A stretch of 23,112 nucleotides of DNA from Bacillota bacterium (GTDB lineage: Bacteria > Bacillota > Clostridia > Christensenellales > CAG-138): contig JAEYHP010000128.1 in assembly GCA_023409435.1 (NCBI GenBank), positions 1 through 23,112 of the forward strand, given 5' to 3'. Under the pieces are notes generated by a model, which made no database searches, had not been told where the DNA came from, and saw only the letters and a list, made by a program, of their open reading frames with translations. Position numbers and translations under genes: made by a program. Positions 15,868-21,049 of this stretch are shown here, one piece after another. Positions within the stretch are counted from its first letter, which is position 1. Each line of letters starts with the position of its first letter.

Positions 15868-16679
15868 GCCAAAGGCCGGCCCGTTTGGCCGGGTTCCCTT
15901 TCCAAGAGTTCCTCCGCGGGTACGTGAATGACCCCGATACCGCGTTTTTTAAAAAACGCCTGCCAATCGGGGTCGTCCAGCCGGTCGGTTACAAAGTAAT
16001 TGATGGAATCAAAATCGCAGATTTTATAGAAGTTGACGAGGCCCAGTTTGGTACAATCCGCCACCAGATATTTTTCGCCGGCGCGGGCAAGCATGCATTT
16101 GCGAATATAGCCGCCGGTTTCGCTGCCATCCGTTACGCCGGCGCGCCGGTCCAGCCCCCGGCAGGATACAAACGCCTTATCCATATAATAGTGGGAGAGC
16201 ATTTCGGCAGTTTCATCCCCAATTAGGCACTGGTTCTTGTTATCCAGTGTTCCTCCGCACAAAATGACCTTGGTCTGCTCGGATGCGGAAAGGATTTCCG
16301 CTACCTTCAGGGAATTGGTCAGTACCGTAAGCCCTTCGTGATGCAGGATGCTTCTGGCGATAAAGCAGCAGGTGGTGCTTTCGTCCAAAGCGATGGTATC
16401 CCCGTTTTTTACAATATTGGCGCACGCCAGGCCGATGGAACGCTTTGCCTCGGTAAATATGGTTTCCCGTAAGCTTACATGAATCTGGTTCTTCACACCC
16501 TGCGCGACATATGCGCCGCCGTGGGCTTTGAGGACCTTGCCTTCGCTTGCCAATACCGAAAGATCCTTGCGTATGGTTTCACCCGTAACGCCGAACATTA
16601 CGCACAAGTCTTTTACCAGTATGCTTTTGTTGCACATAACGGCTTCTAATATCTTTTCGCGTCTTTCAGGAGCAAGCAT
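15864..16679 (-). CDS. DeoR-family transcriptional regulator
   Basis: Starting at the ATG at 16677-16679, five bases after GAAGGGG, the protein has 271 residues, standard for the family. The open frame runs upstream to 16856, but those codons overlap AT-rich promoter-like DNA. Residues 3-57 form the DeoR winged helix (RREKILEAV, VKDLCVMFGVTGETIRKDLSVL with the recognition helix near 32-42, then LKAHGGA). Residues about 75-235 form the sugar-phosphate-sensing DeoRC domain (GDTIALDEST 93-102, LTNSLKVAEIL 120-130, CGGTLDN 141-147, VADCTKLG 206-213). It heads the cluster and probably represses it until a phosphorylated sugar intermediate accumulates. Confidence 0.9.
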   Translation of the reverse strand: MLAPERREKILEAVMCNKSILVKDLCVMFGVTGETIRKDLSVLASEGKVLKAHGGAYVAQGVKNQIHVSLRETIFTEAKRSIGLACANIVKNGDTIALDESTTCCFIARSILHHEGLTVLTNSLKVAEILSASEQTKVILCGGTLDNKNQCLIGDETAEMLSHYYMDKAFVSCRGLDRRAGVTDGSETGGYIRKCMLARAGEKYLVADCTKLGLVNFYKICDFDSINYFVTDRLDDPDWQAFFKKRGIGVIHVPAEELLEREPGQTGRPLA

Positions 16680-16778
16680 ATCGACCCCTTCCGCAGCGGG
16701 AGCTTGCCCGCTTGCAGCGCCATACAGAAAAAGTGCAGCGTATTCCGGGAGGTTTTCGCCGGAAATACGCCTATTTTC

Positions 16779-16902
16779 TAAACACGTATTCCTTGGGACG
16801 TTCGCCCAAAAAATGGTTTTACTTGCATATATTTTGATTTGCTTTGACTTTATCACGATTACATACGGATTGCAAGGTCAAAATTACGCTTATAAACACG
16901 TA
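16779..16902. repeat. Direct repeat TAAACACGTA flanking the regulator promoter region
   Basis: Two exact copies of TAAACACGTA occur at 16779-16788 and 16893-16902, in the same orientation and 114 bases apart. The DNA between is AT-rich and must contain the promoter of the nucleoside cluster (for example TTGCAA-17-TAAAGT on the minus strand, a weak match). They could be operator sites for the DeoR protein acting by DNA looping, or a chance pair. Confidence 0.35.
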
Positions 16903-16982
16903 CTTTATCTCTGCAAAAGGAGTATTTATTCGCTCAATTCCATTGGGGATCGGGTATGGCGCAAAGCGCTTTTCAATAAAAG

Positions 16983-17004
16983 AGGCTTGCCTTTTATGGC
17001 AAGC
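16983..17004 (-). terminator. Terminator of the small Cys-rich peptide gene
   Basis: A 7-bp stem GCTTGCC/GGCAAGC (16985-16991 and 16998-17004) with a six-base loop is followed on the minus strand by CTCTTTTATT. It ends transcription of the short ORF at 17021-17104 before it reaches the regulator promoter. Confidence 0.7.
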
Positions 17005-17020
17005 TTGAATAGGTCGTGTA

Positions 17021-17104
17021 TTAGCAGCAACGATTACGGCGACATCCGCGTCTTTTTTCGCAGCAGGCAAGGGCCAGTAAGAGTAAAAGGCATGTACTCA
17101 TCAT
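17021..17104 (-). CDS. Small Cys-rich hydrophobic peptide, 27 aa
   Basis: The tandem ATGATG at 17099-17104 lies five bases after GGGAG. The 27-residue product has a short hydrophobic run (CLLLLLALACC) followed by a basic, Cys-rich tail (EKRRGCRRNRCC); six of 27 residues are cysteine. A good intrinsic terminator lies directly downstream and an 8-bp inverted repeat in its leader, which together make a complete tiny transcription unit. It is too short for membrane spanning by the hydrophobic part alone but could associate with the membrane. Small Cys-rich peptides of this look are known among clostridial hypothetical and spore-associated proteins; I do not recognise a specific family. Confidence 0.5.
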   Translation of the reverse strand: MMSTCLLLLLALACCEKRRGCRRNRCC

Positions 17105-17112
17105 TGTCACTC

Positions 17113-17154
17113 CCTGTACTTTATTTTCCAAAAGAGAAGCAGATACAGTACAGG
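17113..17154. promoter_or_regulatory. Inverted repeat in the leader of the Cys-rich peptide gene
   Basis: CCTGTACT (17113-17120) and AGTACAGG (17147-17154) are perfect complements separated by 26 bases. The left arm ends next to the GGGAG ribosome site of the small gene, so a hairpin or a bound dimeric repressor could control its expression. No strong sigma-A boxes were found around it. Confidence 0.4.
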
Positions 17155-17307
17155 TTATGTTGAAAACGGGCTGTATGTGAAAAAATAGAAGGAGACGAAT
17201 GGGGACAGTAAAGAACGTTTGCGAATATAGGCCCGTTTGGGGCGAACATACAACCTGTTTGTACATATTATAAAGCAGCATCGAGTACACCGATTGGAGG
17301 AATCCTT

Positions 17308-18279
17308 ATGCGACGCTGTGTACAACTGGAAAAAGCCGCTGAACAGGTGAGCAACCAAAGTGCCATACCGCCCCTGATTTTTCAATTGCCGCCCAGAAAG
17401 GGCCGGGAAACGCTCAATAAGGCGCAGGACGCCCCCGTACATAAATGCCCGGCAAGCATTTTCACGGTGCACGTGAACACAGGGAAATACGGAGTGGTGC
17501 CTCTGTATTGCATCTGGCCGGACAATATCGTGGGAACGCCGAACGTCATTTATTACATGCACGGCGCAGGGTGGGTCTTTGGCAACATACATACGCACGA
17601 AAAGCTCGTACGGGAGCTGGCAGCCCGTACAAATTCCGTTGTTCTGTTCCCGGAATACAGCCTTTCGCCGGAGGCGAAATACCCTGTCGCTGTCGAACAA
17701 TGCTATTGCATCCTGCAGGCGATCCCCACTATCGCAGAAAAAATGAACTGGCGGATCAACCTGAATACGCTTACCGTAGCGGGCGACAGCGTGGGCGGAA
17801 ACATGGCCACCGTCATGACGATTCTTACCAAATACCGGGGCGGCCTGAAGATATGCCAGCAGCTTCTGTACTACCCCGTTACAAACGCGAATTTTAACAC
17901 CTGCTCCTACAAAGAATTTGCTACCGACTATTATCTCTACCGGGAAGGCATGATGTGGTTCTGGGACCAATACACCACATCAAAAAGGCAGCGCCGCGAA
18001 ATCACCGCATCGCCGCTGTGCGCTACGGTTGATCAGCTCCGCTGCCTGCCGGAGGCGCTGATTATCAACGGCGAGGCCGACGTGCTCCGGGACGAAGGCG
18101 AAGCCTATGCCCGCAAGCTCAGAGCTGCCGGGGTGAGAGTAACGCAAGCGCGCTTTCAGGCGATCATACACGATTTTGTGATGCTCAATGCCCTTGATAA
18201 TACCGCAGCCTGCCGGGGCGCCATGGACCTCTCCACGGAGTGGCTGAACCAGAGATTCTGCGCTCTGCGCGCGAAGTAA
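17308..18279 (+). CDS. Alpha/beta hydrolase (HSL/acetyl-esterase type)
   Basis: The protein has 323 residues; the ATG lies 7 nt after GGAGG. There is no signal peptide, so it is probably cytoplasmic. It matches the alpha/beta-hydrolase-3 (hormone-sensitive-lipase) family: oxyanion-hole segment HGAGWVFG (85-92, usually HGGG), PEYSLSPEAKYP (115-126), nucleophile GDSVGGN (159-165, Ser161), acid Asp258 in ADVLRDEG (257-264) and His288 in IIHDF. Such enzymes hydrolyse short-chain esters or carry out deacetylation. The natural substrate is unknown. It is monocistronic, followed by a clear terminator, and divergent from the nucleoside cluster and the small peptide gene. Confidence 0.88.
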   Translation: MRRCVQLEKAAEQVSNQSAIPPLIFQLPPRKGRETLNKAQDAPVHKCPASIFTVHVNTGKYGVVPLYCIWPDNIVGTPNVIYYMHGAGWVFGNIHTHEKLVRELAARTNSVVLFPEYSLSPEAKYPVAVEQCYCILQAIPTIAEKMNWRINLNTLTVAGDSVGGNMATVMTILTKYRGGLKICQQLLYYPVTNANFNTCSYKEFATDYYLYREGMMWFWDQYTTSKRQRREITASPLCATVDQLRCLPEALIINGEADVLRDEGEAYARKLRAAGVRVTQARFQAIIHDFVMLNALDNTAACRGAMDLSTEWLNQRFCALRAK

Positions 18280-18322
18280 ACGCGCCCCGGCGCTTGCTGG
18301 GTAATGTTGCATTTATTGCGTA

Positions 18323-18348
18323 AAGACGCCCTTGTAGGCGTCTTTTTT
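18323..18348 (+). terminator. Intrinsic terminator of the alpha/beta hydrolase gene
   Basis: The 8-bp stem AAGACGCC/GGCGTCTT with loop CTTGTA runs into a T-tract (TCTTTTTT ends at 18348). It lies 44 bases after the stop codon. Confidence 0.85.
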
Positions 18349-18402
18349 GTGTGACGGCAGGGCTTTTGCCTTATGCCGGCTTCAAAACCGCTTATCCGCA
18401 GT

Positions 18403-18432
18403 TTGCCCGGATGGAATCAAGGTAAATATAAA
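18403..18432 (+). promoter_or_regulatory. Probable promoter of the DUF1398 gene
   Basis: TTGCCC (18403-18408) and TATAAA (18427-18432) are separated by 18 bp. Transcription would start near 18439, just ahead of the GGAGGGG ribosome site at about 18448-18454. Confidence 0.5.
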
Positions 18433-18459
18433 CTATATTCTTGTTTTGGAGGGGCCGTT

Positions 18460-18849
18460 ATGTTTAGCAAAGAACAGATTGAAGCAGCGCATGGCAAGGT
18501 GAAAAGCGGGGCGGATTTCCCCGCATATGTAAATGAAATCAGATCGTTGGGAGTTAAAAGCCACGAAGTCAGCCTGAGGGAAGGAACATGGATGTTCAAA
18601 GGCCTGGACAGCCGTACGGTCTCATTTGTGAACGGGCCGGTGGTGCCTGTATCGGAACGGGTTTCGGTGGAAGCGTTCAAACGCAGTTTAACAAATCATC
18701 AACGTGGGGAAACAGATTACCTTACTTTTTGCCAACAGGCTGGCAAAGCGGGCGTAGACAGATGGATCTCCGACTTTCTCAATATGGCGGTAACCTATTA
18801 CGATGCGGCTGGCAACGTCGTGGCCGTTGAACCGATCCCGGGCCAGTAG
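18460..18849 (+). CDS. DUF1398 family protein
   Basis: The protein has 129 residues, starting at the ATG at 18460 six bases after GGAGGGG; the frame is open upstream to 18373, but that part overlaps the promoter. The sequence is typical of DUF1398: FSKEQIEAAHGKVKSGADFP at the N-terminus, then YVNEIRSLGVKSHEV, HQRGETDYLTFCQQAGKAGV (about 84-103) and TYYDAAGNVVAVEPIP near the C-terminus. It is soluble, has no signal peptide and is probably cytoplasmic. The family has no established function. It is monocistronic, with a detached tRNA 3' end and a terminator immediately downstream. Confidence 0.88.
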   Translation: MFSKEQIEAAHGKVKSGADFPAYVNEIRSLGVKSHEVSLREGTWMFKGLDSRTVSFVNGPVVPVSERVSVEAFKRSLTNHQRGETDYLTFCQQAGKAGVDRWISDFLNMAVTYYDAAGNVVAVEPIPGQ

Positions 18850-18865
18850 CGGGAAAATAGCGCAT

Positions 18866-18890
18866 GAGTTCAAGTCCCATCTGCCGCACC
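18866..18890 (+). other. Detached tRNA 3'-end fragment (possible attachment-site remnant)
   Basis: The 25 bases here closely match the 3' end of the tRNA-Leu at the window start: TTCAAGTCCCATCT, then one A-to-G change, then CCGCACC, and the flank TATA also matches. The rest of a tRNA (D arm, anticodon arm) is absent; the upstream DNA is the end of the DUF1398 gene. Isolated tRNA 3' ends are typical of integrase attachment sites. It points right on the plus strand, whereas the intact tRNA points left, so the two do not bound a simple island. Confidence 0.6.
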
Positions 18891-18896
18891 GTATAT

Positions 18897-18918
18897 CCGC
18901 CCAACGGGCGGCTGTTTT
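18897..18918 (+). terminator. Terminator after DUF1398 gene and tRNA fragment
   Basis: The 6-bp GC stem CCGCCC/GGGCGG with three-base loop AAC (18897-18911) is followed by CTGTTTT. It is a modest intrinsic terminator for the plus-strand DUF1398 transcript. Confidence 0.6.
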
Positions 18919-18926
18919 GCAACAAC

Positions 18927-18954
18927 ATAAAAAGCCGCCTGAATCGGGCGGCTT
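18927..18954 (-). terminator. Terminator of the decayed PAP2 gene
   Basis: The 8-bp stem AAGCCGCC/GGCGGCTT (18932-18939 and 18947-18954) with a seven-base loop runs on the minus strand into TTTTTATG. It faces the plus-strand terminator just to its left. Confidence 0.75.
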
Positions 18955-18994
18955 CTAGCCAAGTTTGGTCATTCAGATCCCTTAATCGGGCTGT

Positions 18995-19574
18995 TTACAG
19001 ACCGGCAGACTTCTCTTCCTGACTGAGTTCAACTTTGCTTAGCCGGAGGAGTTTGAATACAAACGGAGCTCCCACGGTAATCCATAAGCCAAGCACCAGG
19101 TAGCGCATGAAGTCAAAGGCCGGAGCCTGGGGGAAAAGCAGCTTGAGTCCTTCCTTAAGGGCCAGCACCACGGCTATTCCCAGCGCGAATTTGACTGCCT
19201 GCTTCAAAAAGGTCGCTTTTGCGTCAAACCGGATGAAACTTGATTCCACCGAATACCCGGCCAAAAAGCCGCTGAATGTCCCGACGGTTTTCACGAGATC
19301 GTCCGAATCGCGCCAGACATACGCCGCCACCAGCACGGGTATCAGGAGCAGCAGCTGTACCCATTGCATTTTCTTTCGCTGCGCGTATTCAAAAGCAAAG
19401 TCCGCGAGCAGCACGCACACTGTGCCGAACACGATGCCGCCCAGGACGTCAACGGGCCAATGCAAGCCCAGGTACAGCCTCGAAATGGCTACCAGCAGTA
19501 TCAGGAAGCAACCGGCGGGCGTACATATGCTGCGGAGCTGTACCTGTTTTCATGGAGTGCCTCATGCCGAAGTA
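18995..19574 (-). pseudogene. Truncated PAP2-family membrane phosphatase
   Basis: The uninterrupted frame (18995 to about 19525 with no start codon of its own at the right place) gives SRLYLGLHWPVDVLGGI, the third PAP2 phosphatase motif with its His and Asp, followed by several membrane helices and a basic/acidic tail. Complete PAP2 proteins carry two more motifs upstream. In a different frame near 19530-19574 the minus strand reads FGMRHSMKTG, which looks like a damaged second motif (FGMPSRHSM with two residues lost). The missing N-terminal half, a frameshift and this deletion together indicate a decayed gene. A short product from a TTG near 19465 is possible but would lack the active site. 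A terminator follows. Confidence 0.65.
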
Positions 19575-19710
19575 TAAAATAAGAGGCGATAATATCCTAA
19601 TATATAGCAGACTGTGAGTGCTTTTATTTTACAATATATGCGTATTGCAAAACAGAAAAGAAGCGGCTTCTATAAGTAATTTCATCTTGAATGATTCCTT
19701 TCGTATCGGC

Positions 19711-19743
19711 AAAAAAAGCCCCGCTACCGGTTGGCAGCGGGGC
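19711..19743 (-). terminator. Terminator of the four-helix membrane protein gene
   Basis: The 8-bp stem GCCCCGCT/AGCGGGGC (19718-19725 and 19736-19743) runs on the minus strand straight into TTTTTTT (19711-19717). This is a textbook intrinsic terminator. Confidence 0.9.
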
Positions 19744-19772
19744 CGGGGTGATCTTAGGTTAAGTTGCGGCCC

Positions 19773-20192
19773 TTATGCGGCCTGTTTGTTCCTGATTGCG
19801 CCGATGAGATAGAGCACCGGGATAACGAGGCCAATGAGGGTCATGACGACGCCGTTGCCGCCGTTCATGATGAGGCTGACGATCTGCAGTATGATCGCGA
19901 TGATCGCGAATATCAGGCAGACCGTGGCTTTGGAGGGAATGTTGGCATACTTGACGCCCAGGATGCCCATGATGAGCGAAAATACAGCCGAGACCAGGCC
20001 GAGGATAAGAATGCCGATTGCTACGCCGCCGGCAAGCGCTCCAACGTCGCCGCCTAAGCTTGCGGCAGCGCCCGCGGCGATCATTCCAAGGATGAGCGCG
20101 AGAATGCTGATTGCCGCAAAAATGATAAGTAAAATTCCGGATACTTTAAGAAGTCCTTTGCCGGGAGCATTGGTATTGCCTGAGCTTTCCAT
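19773..20192 (-). CDS. Small four-helix membrane protein of unknown function
   Basis: The protein has 139 residues from the ATG at 20190-20192, seven to eight bases after AGGAGG; the frame is open to 20288, but that part overlaps the promoter. A short hydrophilic N-terminus (ESSGNTNAPGKG) is followed by four hydrophobic segments (about 17-40, 50-75, 88-107 and 112-130) rich in Gly, Ala and Ile, ending RNKQAA. The arrangement resembles small clostridial membrane proteins of the DUF4064-like kind, but the assignment is not secure. It is monocistronic with its own promoter and strong terminator. No catalytic residues are apparent. Confidence 0.75.
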   Translation of the reverse strand: MESSGNTNAPGKGLLKVSGILLIIFAAISILALILGMIAAGAAASLGGDVGALAGGVAIGILILGLVSAVFSLIMGILGVKYANIPSKATVCLIFAIIAIILQIVSLIMNGGNGVVMTLIGLVIPVLYLIGAIRNKQAA

Positions 20193-20232
20193 TATTATTC
20201 CTCCTATTAATCCATGATTTAACTCCCCTATA

Positions 20233-20262
20233 AGTATACTACTAAAACAGCCCAAAGGTCCA
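20233..20262 (-). promoter_or_regulatory. Promoter of the four-helix membrane protein gene
   Basis: The minus strand has TATACT (20233-20238) and, 18 bp upstream, TGGACC (20257-20262). The start codon with AGGAGG lies about 40 bases downstream. Confidence 0.5.
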
Positions 20263-20432
20263 GCGTGTTTTTGCTCAAAATACGTCAATTATTGCTCTGT
20301 TTATAAGCGCTGCTGGTCCCGAATCGCGCGGGTTATTTCGCGGCTACCGCCAGCCACGATCCGTTTCGTATTGCACGCATAGCGCGATATTCGCGCGCTG
20401 CAAAAGCGCAAACAACCTGATACTTGCCCTGA

Positions 20433-20699
20433 ACGCAAACAACTAATCGTTGTGCCGGTTATCCGGCAGGACGCGCCTGCGTTTCATCCAAACAGCGCGG
20501 CAGGAAACAATACTTTCCGGCGGGCTTATGGGCGGGTGGAGTCGCGGCGCTGGAGGTCTACACGCGCCAGGACCTGATTTTAAACGCCTTGCTGCATGAA
20601 GGCGCGGTTGACCTTCCCGTCTATGAGTACTCCTTCATTTCTTCCAAAAATCTTGCCAACTTCTTGACACGCCGCCAATCCATATTGACACTGCCTTGA
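20433..20699 (+). pseudogene. Orphan coding remnant without a start codon
   Basis: Within the 400-base gap before the kdp operon, one plus-strand frame is open for 88 codons to the TGA at 20697-20699. Its second half reads like conserved protein: VAALEVYTRQDLILNALL, then VYEYSFISSKNLANFLTRR, ending LTLP. There is no ATG, GTG or credible ribosome site at its left end, and the first part reads poorly. It is therefore probably the 3' end of a gene whose front has been lost. I do not recognise the family. Its last bases overlap the region feeding the kdp promoter. Confidence 0.4.
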
Positions 20700-20708
20700 T
20701 TTTTATTC

Positions 20709-20717
20709 TGCTATACT
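20709..20717 (+). promoter_or_regulatory. Extended -10 promoter of the kdp operon
   Basis: TGCTATACT matches the extended -10 pattern TGnTATAAT (20709-20717). A TTGACA at 20685-20690 is too far upstream (21-bp spacer) to be a normal -35 box, so the promoter may rely on the extended -10 or on an activator. Confidence 0.45.
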
Positions 20718-20765
20718 CCAACCGTAAGCAAGGAGTACCTTGCACCATGCAAACGAGGTGGTTTT

Positions 20766-20855
20766 ATGGATTGGGTCGGAACGGTGATTTGGGGGCTTGT
20801 CATTCTTCTTGCTTTGCTGTGCGTTGTTCAATGGTGGGTAAATACGCACCGCTGA
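20766..20855 (+). CDS. Hydrophobic 29-aa peptide preceding kdpF
   Basis: The ATG lies 5 nt after GAGGTGG. The 29-residue product has one membrane helix (WVGTVIWGLVILLALLCVV) with a Trp-rich boundary and the tail NTHR. It is the first ORF after the probable kdp promoter, and its size and single-helix layout are those of KdpF, the 29-residue stabilising subunit encoded 105 bases downstream. It could be a second KdpF-like subunit, a different small membrane protein, or a leader peptide. Sequence similarity to KdpF is only general hydrophobicity. Confidence 0.5.
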   Translation: MDWVGTVIWGLVILLALLCVVQWWVNTHR

Positions 20856-20900
20856 GGCAATGTCGGAAAATAGCCTTGTAAAAGTCGGAGAATAATAATG

Positions 20901-20932
20901 CGAAGGCCTGCCTCGGACGGGCAAACCTTCGG
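20901..20932 (+). other. Hairpin between the small ORF and kdpF
   Basis: CGAAGG (20901-20906) pairs with CCTTCG, enclosing a second stem CTGCC/GGGCA. It is followed by GGGTTTATTG, a weak U-stretch. It may act as an attenuator or processing site between the 29-aa ORF and kdpF. Confidence 0.4.
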
Positions 20933-20959
20933 GTTTATTGCCGTATTGGGAGTGAAAGA

Positions 20960-21049
20960 ATGGATGTTGTTTTGGCGGTATCGGGCGTAATATGCATCGT
21001 CTTGCTTGGATACCTGTTTTATGTTTTATTTTGGGGTGAAAAACTGTGA
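20960..21049 (+). CDS. kdpF: Potassium-transporting ATPase subunit KdpF
   Basis: The 29-residue product (MDVVLAVSGVICIVLLGYLF, then YVLFWGEKL) has one membrane helix. It has the length, the LLGYLxY core and the position directly before kdpA expected of KdpF, the small subunit that stabilises the KdpABC complex in the membrane. The ATG follows GGGAG by seven bases. The stop overlaps the kdpA start (GTGA), so the two are translationally coupled. Confidence 0.85.
   Translation: MDVVLAVSGVICIVLLGYLFYVLFWGEKL

Noticed and set aside
16528..17163. Plus-strand open frame (211 codons) covering the DeoR start region
   Set aside because: It is antisense to the winged-helix domain and shows no recognisable domain or ribosome site.
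18850..18890. Complete tRNA gene at this place
   Set aside because: Only the T-loop 3' half and acceptor 3' strand are present; no anticodon arm or matching 5' acceptor strand lies upstream.
28..18890. Whole window between the tRNA and its 3' fragment as a single integrated island
   Set aside because: The two tRNA sequences are in opposite orientation, so they are not the direct repeats expected at island ends, and no integrase gene is present.
20700..20960. c-di-AMP (ydaO-type) riboswitch in the kdp leader
   Set aside because: I looked for the conserved ydaO elements because such switches often control potassium genes, but the leader holds a small ORF and one hairpin instead, with no match to the motif.
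20898..20990. 30-codon frame with GGAG ribosome site overlapping the hairpin and the kdpF start
   Set aside because: It overlaps kdpF in another frame and its start lies in a stable hairpin; the peptide is not membrane-like. It is kept only as a remote leader-peptide possibility.
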